Below are positions 6,132 through 14,370 of a stretch of 15,289 bases of DNA, piece after piece (position 1 is the first letter of the stretch; each line of letters begins with the position of its first letter). Source of the DNA: Deltaproteobacteria bacterium (GTDB taxonomy: Bacteria > Desulfobacterota_B > Binatia > UBA9968); contig VBKY01000407.1 in assembly GCA_005879255.1 (NCBI GenBank), positions 1 through 15,289 of the forward strand. Reading direction: 5' to 3'. Under the pieces are notes generated by a model. That model worked only from the letters and a program-made list of their open reading frames with translations, was not told where the DNA came from and did not search any database. Made by a program: the position numbers and the translations under genes.

Positions 6132-7523
6132 ATGGCAGTCAATGTAGTTTCGATAAGAAACGCCTTTCAGCTTGCGACAGGTAGTGAAATTACGCTGCGC
6201 GGATGGGTACGCTCGCGGCGCGACTCCAAGGGCATTACTTTCATCGAATTGAATGACGGCTCTCGCTTTAAGAGCATACAACTAGTCGTGGATGCGGGCG
6301 TCGTTCCCGACGAGACTTTGAAGCAAGTCACAACCGGCAGCAGCGTTGCCGCCACTGGATTGTTGGTCGAGTCGCCGGCGAAGGGACAGGCCGTTGAGCT
6401 GAAGGTCACGTCGATACACGTCTACGGCACCGCCGATCCGGCGACCTATCCGCTACAAAAGAAGGGACACACGCTCGAATTTCTCCGCGAGATTTCCCAT
6501 CTGCGCGTGCGCAGCAACACCTTCGGCGCGGCCTTCCGCGTGCGTAACGCGCTGACCCATGCGATCCATACTTTTTTTCAAGAGCGGGACTTTATTTACG
6601 TACAAACACCGATCATTACCACGTCGGATTGTGAAGGCGCCGGACAGATGTTTAGCGTGACAACATTGAATCTACAGCAAACGGCGCGCACTCCGGAGGG
6701 CAAAGTCGATTGGCAGCAGGACTTTTTCGGCAAGCCCGCTTATCTCACTGTGAGCGGCCAACTCGAGGGCGAAATCTTTGCACTGGCTTTTTCCAAGGTA
6801 TACACCTTCGGCCCGACGTTTCGCGCCGAGAACAGCAACACGCCGCGTCACCTGGCGGAGTTTTGGATGATCGAACCGGAGATGGCCTTTTATGAGTTGC
6901 CAGACAATATGCAATTAGCCGAGGAGTTTTTGAAATACACGATTCGTTACGTGCTCGATCATTGCCGCGAAGATCTGGAGTTTTTCAATCAGTTCATCGA
7001 GAAATCCGTGCTTGCCACCTTGGAACACGTCGCCGAATCGAACTTTGGCCACATCACCTATACCGACGCGGTTCAAGAATTGGAGAAGTCGGGCAGAACT
7101 TGGGAATTTCCCGTCAAATGGGGCAACGATTTGCAAACCGAGCACGAGCGATTTCTGTCCGAAGAAGTGTTCAAGAAACCCGTCATCGTCACTGATTATC
7201 CGAAGGACATCAAGGCGTTCTATATGCGAGTTAACGACGACGACAAAACCGTGCGCGCGATGGACGTGCTGGTGCCACGAGTCGGCGAAATCATCGGCGG
7301 CAGCCAGCGCGAAGAACGCCATGATGTGCTTTTGCGACGGCTGCGCGATGTCGGACTGGATGAAAAACCATACTGGTGGTATTTCGACCTGCGCCGCTTC
7401 GGTTCCGTGCCCCACTCCGGCTTCGGCCTCGGGCTGGAGCGTATGATGATGTATCTCACCGGTCTCAAAAACATCCGCGACGTGATTCCCTTTCCACGCA
7501 CGCCGGGAAACGCAGAGTTTTGA
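6132..7523 (+). CDS. asnS: Asparaginyl-tRNA synthetase
   Basis: 463 residues, close to the roughly 466 of the E. coli enzyme. Charges tRNA-Asn with asparagine in the cytoplasm. The N-terminal OB-fold anticodon-binding domain (about 15-100) has [19 protein letters not shown] and NDGS. The class II core carries [17 protein letters not shown] (123-139), [10 protein letters not shown] (162-171), motif 2 in [20 protein letters not shown] (230-249), [14 protein letters not shown] (385-398) and motif 3 in [16 protein letters not shown] (429-444), ending [20 protein letters not shown] and this C-terminus distinguish AsnRS from AspRS. ATG 6132 is chosen; a TTG lies directly before it. The presence of AsnRS implies direct charging of tRNA-Asn, though an amidotransferase route elsewhere cannot be excluded. 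It is preceded by its own promoter and faces a convergent gene 62 bases downstream, with no clear terminator in that gap. Confidence 0.98.
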   Translation: MAVNVVSIRNAFQLATGSEITLRGWVRSRRDSKGITFIELNDGSRFKSIQLVVDAGVVPDETLKQVTTGSSVAATGLLVESPAKGQAVELKVTSIHVYGTADPATYPLQKKGHTLEFLREISHLRVRSNTFGAAFRVRNALTHAIHTFFQERDFIYVQTPIITTSDCEGAGQMFSVTTLNLQQTARTPEGKVDWQQDFFGKPAYLTVSGQLEGEIFALAFSKVYTFGPTFRAENSNTPRHLAEFWMIEPEMAFYELPDNMQLAEEFLKYTIRYVLDHCREDLEFFNQFIEKSVLATLEHVAESNFGHITYTDAVQELEKSGRTWEFPVKWGNDLQTEHERFLSEEVFKKPVIVTDYPKDIKAFYMRVNDDDKTVRAMDVLVPRVGEIIGGSQREERHDVLLRRLRDVGLDEKPYWWYFDLRRFGSVPHSGFGLGLERMMMYLTGLKNIRDVIPFPRTPGNAEF

Positions 7524-7585
7524 TCTCATCCCTTCGTTTCAGGCATAGCCTTTGGCGGCAAGAAATATTTTTTCGCAGTCGGAAA

Positions 7586-10102
7586 TTAGCGTGGACGAGC
7601 GGTAGATGATTTGGCGGTCTTGCGGGATGCCACTTGAGTTTGGTGCGGTTTTTTTCGCGCGGTAATCGTTTGAGGCCGCAGCAACGCCAACGAGGCCGGA
7701 ATCAATAGAAAATAACATAGCGCTCCTAGTATGAGCGTCGCCTTAATCCCCAGCGCGATGCTGAGCACAACCGAACCAATGGAAGCGAGCACGCCCGCGG
7801 CGCCGTTGATTCCCCAAAACCATGCCGTCGGCTTGGGATCGATTAATGAAATCAACCGCATGCCGCTAGGAAAGCCAAAGCCCATTAAAATTCCGGCCGG
7901 GGCGATAAACAGCACACAAAGACCGATTCTCGCCAACAGAACGGCATCATGAAATGCGCCGAATACCGGACCCAAACAAAACGCCAACCCGCTTAGGTAA
8001 ACGCCGGTGGCAATTCCCCAGGCAACGAGCCTCGCGCTACTGCTGAGGAACAGCTTGTCGCAAAGAAAACTGCCGATGCCCGTCGACAATATGAGGGTAA
8101 AGAGAAGCACGCTCAGCGAGTAAACCGGATGGCCGAGGAAGATGCTCATGCGCTGCAAGAGTCCGATTTCCACCGTCATAAAACCAATCCCAATTAACGA
8201 AAAGTAAAGCGTGCCGGTGGTCACGAGCCGGCTGCCGACGTCTTTCAACGCCGAGCGAAGTGGAATAATTAGCGCTGCCGCGACGAGAAAGAACGCTATT
8301 GAGAAAAGAATGAGCAAGGTGGCGGTGGCCACAAGATTTCCCCGCCTGACGCCACCGCCTTCAGACGTGCTTGCCAGAGCGCCGCGCGCAAACTCCAGCG
8401 CTTGCCATGGCCGCGAAAGAGGCAGCTGGTTGAAAAAAAACGGCCGCTCATCGGTCGGCGGAGTCAGGTCAAAGGCAAGGTTGGAAGTGAACGCATAGAG
8501 CGACTTTGCGTCCGCCGCGTTGACGATCCGCGAGAGCGCCTTCGATGCCGGATCGCGGCTGGGACTAATCAACACTTCATGCTCGTAAAATGCCGCAGCC
8601 TTCTCCAGCGCTTCGACGTCGCTCGCCGACAGCGGTGATTTCGCCATGACGAGAGTAGCGATGCGCTTTTGCGCGGCAAGAAACAAATGTCGGCGCGGTT
8701 CGCGCACCCCCATTTCCATCAAGGTTCCCACCGCCAAGCTGACGGTCCTTCCCGTTTCATCGGGAGTGGCGGGGTCGTACCACCGGCTGACGGTCAAAAC
8801 TCCTTTCGGAGTCAATCGACTCAAAAATAGCTTCCACGCATCAACCGTGTAGAGGCCGTTTTCACTCAGAGTAAAAGCGCCCGCGCCCGTCGCCGCCCAA
8901 GTGTCGACCAAGCTCATCTGGATGACATCGAAGGACTCCCGGCTGCGCGCCAACCAGCTTCTCCCTTCGTCGGCGACAAAGCGAACGCCGGGAATCGCCG
9001 CAAGGTTTGTGAAGTGGAGCAGACCCGCATCCTGCAACTGAAGATCTACAAGTATCGGGTTTAGCTCAACCGCCGTGATCTCCTTGAGACCAAAAAGCGC
9101 TGCCGATAGAACATCCCGACCGCCGCCTACTCCGATGACCAGACCGCGTTCGCGCCCGGGAAGAAAATAGGCAAGGTTGGTAACGTCGTACTTTAGAAAT
9201 TCCACATTCTCGAAATTTCCGTCGAACCGATACGCAGTGGTGCCCGCGTCGCCATCGATGAACAGATCCACTTGGTCAGCGATCCAGCGCTTCTCAAACA
9301 TCTTGGGAGACGGTCCCCACATGATCGGCAAGCCTCTGAAAACAGGGCTGACGTCCACCCGAGAGAAGGAATTCCACTGGCGCAGCGCGTGAGTGCCAGG
9401 AAATTCAAACTTTCCCTTGACGGCGATGGGCTGAAGACCATGTTCGAGAAACGGATTAATGACAGCGGCCACAAGGAGCAAAAGAAAAATCCACTGACGA
9501 TTCCAAAGCCACTCATGGAGCGCCGGTTTGATCTCGGGCAGTTCGCCAATCTTAGAAAATGAAAACGCTATGGCCCCTACCGACGCAATAACCGCTATAC
9601 ACAGGACGGCCGAAGGTCCATCCGTTACATTCAACAGCAACAATGCGCCGACGGAACCGCTCGCAGCCCCAAGCAGATCGACACCGTAAACCCGCGCAAT
9701 TGGAAATGGGCTGCGCGTCAGCGCGAGACTGATGACCACACCGGCGAAGAAAAACGGCACGGACAAGCAGAGCGCAAGCTCGGTCCAAACCCAAACCGTC
9801 GTAAAGAATCGGGTGATTATCGGGGCGAGCGTCATCTGCACGGCGAGGCCAATCGCCGTGGCAAATGCAAATAGGCCGCTAAAATAGCCAAGATCATAGG
9901 ACAGAGTTTTTTCCGTGAATCGTGCGGCTTTGAGATAGACCCAGACGGCGCCGGCGGTCAAACCGAACATCGCCAGACTGATCACCAGGAATGCCAGGTG
10001 ATACCAGACGACGACGGAAAGTATCCGTGTCTGGACAATCTCCAACGTCAAGACCGCGAAGCTGATCAAAAACAAGCCGATATAAAAACGCATGGTTCGC
10101 AT
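7586..10102 (-). CDS. Integral-membrane spermidine-synthase-like fusion protein
   Basis: 838 residues in three parts. Residues 5-215 form about seven membrane helices, beginning FYIGLFLISFAVLTLEIVQT with the conserved E21 and TR. The middle (about 230-560) is a Rossmann methyltransferase-like, polyamine-synthase-type domain: LVIGVGGGRDVLSAALFG (321-338) is the nucleotide-binding loop, AVELNP (344-349) the acidic strand end, VRFVADEGRSWL (373-384), and FDVIQMSLVDTWAATGAGAF (391-410) with ENGLYT (414-419). Residues about 588-808 form a second block of helices with EIGLLQRMSIFLGHP (645-659), GFPSG (743-747) and WGINGAAG (763-770). The tail is basic. Such spermidine-synthase-like membrane proteins are widespread, but their substrate is not settled, and the canonical aminopropyltransferase active-site signature is not clearly kept here. 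ATG 10102 is used; ATG 10093 is possible. Confidence 0.85.
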   Translation of the reverse strand: MRTMRFYIGLFLISFAVLTLEIVQTRILSVVVWYHLAFLVISLAMFGLTAGAVWVYLKAARFTEKTLSYDLGYFSGLFAFATAIGLAVQMTLAPIITRFFTTVWVWTELALCLSVPFFFAGVVISLALTRSPFPIARVYGVDLLGAASGSVGALLLLNVTDGPSAVLCIAVIASVGAIAFSFSKIGELPEIKPALHEWLWNRQWIFLLLLVAAVINPFLEHGLQPIAVKGKFEFPGTHALRQWNSFSRVDVSPVFRGLPIMWGPSPKMFEKRWIADQVDLFIDGDAGTTAYRFDGNFENVEFLKYDVTNLAYFLPGRERGLVIGVGGGRDVLSAALFGLKEITAVELNPILVDLQLQDAGLLHFTNLAAIPGVRFVADEGRSWLARSRESFDVIQMSLVDTWAATGAGAFTLSENGLYTVDAWKLFLSRLTPKGVLTVSRWYDPATPDETGRTVSLAVGTLMEMGVREPRRHLFLAAQKRIATLVMAKSPLSASDVEALEKAAAFYEHEVLISPSRDPASKALSRIVNAADAKSLYAFTSNLAFDLTPPTDERPFFFNQLPLSRPWQALEFARGALASTSEGGGVRRGNLVATATLLILFSIAFFLVAAALIIPLRSALKDVGSRLVTTGTLYFSLIGIGFMTVEIGLLQRMSIFLGHPVYSLSVLLFTLILSTGIGSFLCDKLFLSSSARLVAWGIATGVYLSGLAFCLGPVFGAFHDAVLLARIGLCVLFIAPAGILMGFGFPSGMRLISLIDPKPTAWFWGINGAAGVLASIGSVVLSIALGIKATLILGALCYFLLIPASLALLRPQTITARKKPHQTQVASRKTAKSSTARPR

Positions 10103-10144
10103 GGAATAATTCCAGCCGCAAAAGGGCCGTCAGTGAAGTAACGG

Positions 10145-10345
10145 CTAGATGATTCGCTGATTAGTGTCCCCGATCACCAGCACGCCATCGAGCGGCAACT
10201 TGCTCCCAGTGGAAATGCGTGGCAAGTAGACACATAAGATTTTCTCGGCGTGTCTAATTCGATCCTTCCTCTTGGTCTCTTTAACATGCTCTGGAAGAAT
10301 TTTCGACGCGTAAATCCGCTCGGCTTGGGTTCGCGATGTTCTTCG
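10145..10345 (-). pseudogene. Possible decayed minus-strand gene in the divergent intergenic region
   Basis: Within the 311-base gap 10103-10413 a minus-strand frame is open from a stop near 10348 to TAG at 10145-10147, with no ATG and no GTG except two very near the end. It reads protein-like sequence, ending ISTGSKLPLDGVLVIGDTNQ and RII. The ending resembles the conserved 'DGVLxIGE' stretch I recall from Tat-exported Gfo/Idh-like proteins. A neighbouring minus frame at 10311-10285 reads TRRKFFQSM, a twin-arginine-like motif. A gene that lost its middle and shifted frame would explain both. The assignment is from memory of motifs and is weak. The gap must also hold the promoters of the two flanking divergent genes, which I could not place with confidence. 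Confidence 0.3.
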
Positions 10346-10375
10346 TCAGCAGCGTACGGCTTACGGGGAAAAAGC

Positions 10376-10392
10376 GCGACGGAACCCGTCGC
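10376..10392 (+). promoter_or_regulatory. Hairpin or operator-like palindrome upstream of an MFS gene
   Basis: GCGACGG-AAC-CCGTCGC is a perfect 7-bp inverted repeat with a 3-base loop, ending 21 bases before the ATG at 10414. It could be an operator for a dimeric regulator or a leader hairpin. It is followed by TAAAAA (10401-10406), a poor -10-like box again 7 bases from the start codon. Confidence 0.35.
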
Positions 10393-10413
10393 TGACTTGG
10401 TAAAAATTCGCCG

Positions 10414-11655
10414 ATGACTAGGTTCTCCAAACTCAGCCCGACGGCCCGCGGTCTCATCACACTTTATACGAGCACACTACTTGCCGGGATGTGGTCAATG
10501 ATCGTTCCGGCGCTTCCTGTGCTGGCAAAATCTTTCGACATCAGCCCCGGCACGGCGGCGCAAACGATCACGGCCTTGGCCGTCGGCCGGTTCGCCGGAA
10601 TGCCGATAAGCGGCGTGGTGCTCGACCGTTTGGGAACCCGCGCGGCGCTAACAACCGGCCCTGCCATCGCTTATTCGGCAGCGCTCTTCGCAGGGTTCAT
10701 CCCCTGGTTCAGTTTGATCTTGGTTTTGGTCTTTTTGCTCGGCATTGGTGAGAGCATTTGGGTGATCGCCCGGGAAGTTGCCGGGATCGATCTTGTCCCC
10801 GCCCAACAAAGAGGCCGAGTGCTCAGCGGCTTTCACGGCATCAACAATGTTGGATTAGCACTAGGTCCGTTAATCGGCGGTCTGTTGACTGAAACGATCG
10901 CTTTTCGCGCCGTCTTTTTTGCGTATGCGGCATGCGCGGCGGTATCCGTACTTTTGGGAGTAACCGTAGCCCATCAAGAAACCCGACCCGCGCAAAATCC
11001 AGCGTCGAGTTCGACAAGTGTAGCCAGCTGGAGAATCGGCGCGCTCTGGCAAAGGCTGCGCGGGCTGCGCGAGTTGTTTCATCAAATTCATCCTGAGCTT
11101 CGCGCGACCTACGTCGTCCTGGTCTTCGCCACATTGACGAGCTTCGTTCATCGGGTGACGACCCAAAGCATGCTGCCGCTGCTCGCGAATTCCAACCTCG
11201 GACTCTCGCCCAAAGAAGTGGGGATGCTCTTCACCATTTCGGGTGCATCGGTGTTCGCGATGATTTTCCCGGCGGGCTTCGTCATCGACAAGGTCGGCAG
11301 AAAGTGGGCGACGGTCCCTAGCACCGGTATTCCAGCGATCGCCTTTTTGCTGATACCGTTTGCCCAAAATTTCTTCCAGCTGGCCGTGCTCATCTCGTTC
11401 CTCGGCATCGCTAATGGCTTATCCCTCGGTTCCTTGGCAACATCAACTTTCGATGTTGTTCCCGCGAGCGCGCGCGGCCGACTGCAAGCGGTCAGGCGAA
11501 CCATTGCCGAGACCGGCGGCATCGGCGCCCCCCTGCTCGGTGGTTACCTGGCTGACACGTTCAATCCCGGCGTGCCCTTCCTCGCATACGCGCCGCTGTT
11601 GGTGTTATCGGCATTCCTCTTAGCACTCGTCGCCCATGAAACGCTCGAAAAATAG
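10414..11655 (+). CDS. Major facilitator superfamily transporter (DHA1-like)
   Basis: 413 residues with about 12 membrane helices in two halves around a hydrophilic loop (about 188-230, containing PAQNPASSSTSVASWR). The cytoplasmic loop signature appears in both halves: GVVLDRLGTR (67-76) and GFVIDKVGRK (288-297). Helix 5 has HGINNVGLALGPLIGGLL (141-158), and a similar FxxxxETGGIGAPLLGGYL stretch occurs near the C-terminus. These mark a drug/H+ antiporter-like MFS protein of the inner membrane; the substrate cannot be read from sequence. No Shine-Dalgarno is visible before ATG 10414. The gene is divergent from the spermidine-synthase-like gene and is followed by the DAHP synthase gene after 87 bases, with a separate promoter between them, so the two need not be functionally linked. 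Confidence 0.88.
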   Translation: MTRFSKLSPTARGLITLYTSTLLAGMWSMIVPALPVLAKSFDISPGTAAQTITALAVGRFAGMPISGVVLDRLGTRAALTTGPAIAYSAALFAGFIPWFSLILVLVFLLGIGESIWVIAREVAGIDLVPAQQRGRVLSGFHGINNVGLALGPLIGGLLTETIAFRAVFFAYAACAAVSVLLGVTVAHQETRPAQNPASSSTSVASWRIGALWQRLRGLRELFHQIHPELRATYVVLVFATLTSFVHRVTTQSMLPLLANSNLGLSPKEVGMLFTISGASVFAMIFPAGFVIDKVGRKWATVPSTGIPAIAFLLIPFAQNFFQLAVLISFLGIANGLSLGSLATSTFDVVPASARGRLQAVRRTIAETGGIGAPLLGGYLADTFNPGVPFLAYAPLLVLSAFLLALVAHETLEK

Positions 11656-11713
11656 CGACCAACTCGGACTTCAGTCTGGTCTCGGCTTGATTAGATTTCT
11701 TGGTATTTTGGTC

Positions 11714-11719
11714 TATAAT
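11714..11719 (+). promoter_or_regulatory. Perfect -10 box for the DAHP synthase gene
   Basis: TATAAT at 11714-11719 is the exact consensus. The hexamer 17 bases upstream (TTAGAT) is a poor -35; TTGATT at 11687-11692 matches better but is spaced 21 bases. The transcript would start near 11726, leaving about 17 bases of leader with a weak AAGAAG Shine-Dalgarno before ATG 11743. Confidence 0.55.
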
Positions 11720-11742
11720 GCCCGGATTAAAGAAGTGTCCAG

Positions 11743-12819
11743 ATGAAATACCGTACTGACGATCTTCGAATAAAAGAAATCAAAGAGCTACTTCCTCCAG
11801 CGCGTCTGTTGGGTGATTTTCCGATCACAGAGAAAGCCGCCCAAACGGTTTATGAAACGCGCCAGGCGATCCATCGGATCCTGCACGGCGCGGACGACCG
11901 TTTATTGGCTGTCATGGGCCCGTGCTCGATTCACGACGTGAAGGCCGCTAAGGAATATGCCGTGAGACTCAAAGAGGCTAAAGACCGATGTGCGGATGAC
12001 CTGTTAGTCGTAATGCGCGTTTATTTTGAAAAACCGCGCACGACAGTTGGCTGGAAAGGGCTCATCAATGATCCCAATCTCGATGGCAGCTTTCAGATCA
12101 ACGACGGACTCCGCGTCGGCCGCAATCTGCTGCTCGAGCTCAATGAGTTCGGTGTGCCCTCAGGGTGCGAGTTTCTCGACATGATCACGCCGCAATACCT
12201 CGCCGATCTGGTGTCATGGGGTGCCATCGGCGCGCGCACAACAGAAAGCCAAGTGCATCGCGAGCTTGCCTCGGGACTTTCTTGTCCGGTCGGTTTTAAG
12301 AACGGCACCGACGGCAATGTTAGAATCGCACTCGATGCGATTCGCGCCGCGCACGCGCCCCATCATTTCCTGTCGGTCACCAAGGCCGGCCACTCGGCGA
12401 TTGTTTCGACCATGGGCAATGAGGACTGTCACATCATCCTGCGCGGCGGCAAGCAGCCAAATTATGACCACGCCAGCGTCGACACCGCGGCCAGAAATCT
12501 CGCTGAGGCCGCGATACCAGCGCGCATCATGATCGATTGCAGCCACGGCAACAGTGGCAAGGATCCGGCCAATCAGGTAAAGGTCGGCCACGACGTGGCA
12601 GCGCAGATCGCGTTGGGTGATTCGCGGATCTTCGGCATCATGGTCGAAAGCCATCTCAAAGCCGGACGTCAAGATCTGATCCCAGGCAAAGAACTCGTCT
12701 ATGGCCAAAGTATCACCGACGCCTGCATTGGTTGGGAAGACACGCGCAGCCTTATCGACATTTTAGCCACGGCGGTGCGCCAGCGGCGTGTCAAGGCCGC
12801 AGACGACAACGCCGAGTGA
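11743..12819 (+). CDS. aroG: 3-deoxy-7-phosphoheptulonate (DAHP) synthase, AroG type
   Basis: 358 residues; condenses phosphoenolpyruvate and erythrose 4-phosphate, the first step of the shikimate pathway, in the cytoplasm. Recalled E. coli AroG aligns almost without gaps. The metal ligands fall at the same numbers: Cys61 (GPCSIHD), His268 (DCSHGN), Glu302 (VESH) and Asp326 (SITDACIGWED). Active-site blocks include MRVYFEKPRTTVGWKGLIND (91-110), ARTTESQVHRE (164-174), FKNGTDG (185-191) and ILRGGKQPNY (232-241). The N-terminal extension DDLRIKEIKELLPP (6-19) and residues EFLDMITPQ (143-151), Ser180, Phe209 and Val221 are those of the phenylalanine-inhibited isoenzyme, so feedback control by Phe is a reasonable inference. 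No other aromatic-pathway gene is adjacent. It has its own -10 box; GC-rich inverted repeats follow the stop. Confidence 0.97.
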   Translation: MKYRTDDLRIKEIKELLPPARLLGDFPITEKAAQTVYETRQAIHRILHGADDRLLAVMGPCSIHDVKAAKEYAVRLKEAKDRCADDLLVVMRVYFEKPRTTVGWKGLINDPNLDGSFQINDGLRVGRNLLLELNEFGVPSGCEFLDMITPQYLADLVSWGAIGARTTESQVHRELASGLSCPVGFKNGTDGNVRIALDAIRAAHAPHHFLSVTKAGHSAIVSTMGNEDCHIILRGGKQPNYDHASVDTAARNLAEAAIPARIMIDCSHGNSGKDPANQVKVGHDVAAQIALGDSRIFGIMVESHLKAGRQDLIPGKELVYGQSITDACIGWEDTRSLIDILATAVRQRRVKAADDNAE

Positions 12820-12825
12820 AGCGGA

Positions 12826-12870
12826 GCGGGATCCTTCCCGCGCTCTCCCGCGCGCCGCACTGCCCGGGAG
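12826..12870 (+). terminator. GC-rich stem-loops after aroG
   Basis: GCGGGA-TCCT-TCCCGC (12826-12841) is a perfect 6-bp hairpin starting 7 bases after the aroG stop. A second pairing, CTCCCG (12845-12850) with CGGGAG (12865-12870), follows, and a T-run lies about 14 bases further on (near 12884). Probably a transcription terminator, though the T-run is displaced. The rest of 12820-13007 shows no gene. Confidence 0.5.
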
Positions 12871-13007
12871 TCTCCAGTCACAATTTTTTCTGCATCAGCA
12901 GTCCGATTGTCAATTCGTCGCAGCTGTTGTAGTGCTTTCTTATACAGTGATGGGCGATCCTAAATTCTCCGCCTCGTATCCCACTTCCGAACCGACAACT
13001 GGGACAT

Positions 13008-14267
13008 ATGCTCGGTCAGTTTACAGGACTTTTTTATGGTTGGCGCATGGTGGCAGCGTCGGCGGCAGTCCGCGTTTTAGGCGCGGGCTTACATAGTTAT
13101 GGTTTCACAGTTTTCTTTTTGCCGCTCAGCCAGGAATTGAATCTCTCCCGAACTGCGACTTCTTTCGCGTTTTCCCTCTCGCGCGCCGAGGGTGCCATCG
13201 AAGGACCGATCATCGGCCACTTGCTCGACCGCTATGGGCCGCGGCCGGTCATGCTCGCCGCTGTCTTGACGATGGGGGCCGGCTACCTGTTGCTATCTCA
13301 AATTGAAAGCTACGTCACCTTTCTAATCGTTTACACTGGCTTGATTTCTCTGACCCACGCCGGCGGTTTCATGCACGCACCGATGGCGCTGACCAACACG
13401 TGGTTTATTCGCCTGCGTGCCCGCGCCATGACGATCAACAGCGCCGCCTACGGCCTCGGCGGTGTACTGATTGCTCCGGTGCTCAGCTTCATTGTGCATT
13501 CGTGGGGCTGGCGTTGGGGTGCTGCTCTCGCGGGGCTGACTTTTTTGATAGTCGGTGTTCCTCTCTGCCTAACGATTCGCCGCTCGCCGGAGAGCATGGG
13601 ACTCGCGCCCGACGGCGATGATCACGCAGCCTTGCCCGCCGAGGATAAAAACACCCTGCCACGGAGAATAACCGAGGTCGATGTCACCGCCAGTCAAGCG
13701 ATCCGCTCTTTCGCTTTTTGGGCGCTCGTGTTTGGCGCCGCGGTGCGAAACGCTTCGTATCATGCGATATCGACTCACTTCATTCCGATGATGATTTGGA
13801 AAGGAATGACCCAGCAGCAGGCGACGTTCCTGCTCAGCTCTTTTGCATTTCTTGGTTTTATTTCCACCCTCTTGTTCGGCTGGCTCGCCGACAATGTCAA
13901 TAAGCCGCGCCTGGTATCGTTCATTCTTTTCACCGCCGGAGTTTCCATTTTGTTGCTCATCTTCGGCAGCTCCTTGGGGCTTCTCTGGCTTTTCATACTG
14001 CTCTTCACCACTGTCGAAGCCACCTATCCGGTGGCCTGGGCTATGGTCGGCGATATCTTCGGTCGCAAACACTTCGCGAAGATTCGCGGCTACATGAGTG
14101 TGTTTTATGTCTGGGGCAGCGTCCTCGGCCCGGTGGTTGCAGGGGCGATCTGGGACCGTTGGCAATCCTACGAGCCAATGCTCTGGGTCGTAGCGGCGAT
14201 GTTTTTTGTTTCGGGCGCGTTTTATAGCGCCCTCGGTAAGCCCTGGGCACGACCGAGCGCGCGGTAA
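13008..14267 (+). CDS. Major facilitator superfamily transporter (OFA/MCT-like)
   Basis: 419 residues with about 12 membrane helices. It begins LFYGWRMVAASAAVRVLG and GFTVFFLPLSQELNLSRT, an opening typical of the oxalate/formate- and monocarboxylate-transporter-like MFS group. The loop signature is GHLLDRYGPRPVM (70-82). The stretch RRSPESMGLAPDGD (about 197-210) is a recurring marker of this group just before the central cytoplasmic loop. The second half has the corresponding GWLADNVNKPRLV. It should import or exchange a small organic anion across the inner membrane; the substrate is unknown. ATG 13008 is the only usable start, because an in-frame stop lies at 12948 with no ATG or GTG between. 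There is no strong Shine-Dalgarno (GGGA only). The gene is convergent with the cupin gene, separated by a large palindrome. Confidence 0.88.
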   Translation: MLGQFTGLFYGWRMVAASAAVRVLGAGLHSYGFTVFFLPLSQELNLSRTATSFAFSLSRAEGAIEGPIIGHLLDRYGPRPVMLAAVLTMGAGYLLLSQIESYVTFLIVYTGLISLTHAGGFMHAPMALTNTWFIRLRARAMTINSAAYGLGGVLIAPVLSFIVHSWGWRWGAALAGLTFLIVGVPLCLTIRRSPESMGLAPDGDDHAALPAEDKNTLPRRITEVDVTASQAIRSFAFWALVFGAAVRNASYHAISTHFIPMMIWKGMTQQQATFLLSSFAFLGFISTLLFGWLADNVNKPRLVSFILFTAGVSILLLIFGSSLGLLWLFILLFTTVEATYPVAWAMVGDIFGRKHFAKIRGYMSVFYVWGSVLGPVVAGAIWDRWQSYEPMLWVVAAMFFVSGAFYSALGKPWARPSAR

Positions 14268-14274
14268 CACGCGC

Positions 14275-14359
14275 TTCAAAGTTCAAGGTTCAATGTTTTG
14301 GAGTTAAAACCCAGTATGCTGGGCTTCAGACCTTAAACTTTGAACGTTGAACCTTGAAC
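14275..14359. repeat. Large palindrome built of GTTCAAN heptads, probable bidirectional terminator
   Basis: GTTCAAGGTTCAATGTT (14281-14297) pairs with AACGTTGAACCTTGAAC (14343-14359): 16 of 17 Watson-Crick pairs and one wobble. Both arms are runs of the heptad GTTCAAN read toward the centre, and an extra TTCAAA precedes the left arm. Inside the loop a second hairpin, CCCAG-TATG-CTGGG (14310-14323), forms. It lies exactly between two convergent genes and may terminate both. Confidence 0.8.
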
Positions 14360-14370
14360 ACGATACTTAT

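Noticed and set aside
6915..7529. Minus-strand open frame of about 204 codons
   Set aside because: Antisense to asnS, which is intact and unmistakable.
10870..11367. Minus-strand open frame within the first MFS gene
   Set aside because: Shadow of the transporter; charged, low-complexity translation with no start signal.
10414..12819. MFS and aroG as an aromatic-compound export operon
   Set aside because: A perfect TATAAT lies between them and no other aromatic gene is nearby; adjacency alone is not enough.
13569..14279. Minus-strand open frame of about 236 codons
   Set aside because: Antisense to an MFS transporter; hydrophilic His/Glu/Arg-rich translation typical of the reverse of membrane-helix codons.
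14281..14359. CRISPR-like or attachment-site reading of the GTTCAAN repeats
   Set aside because: The units are 7 bases with no spacers, arranged as one palindrome; no integrase or cas gene is present.
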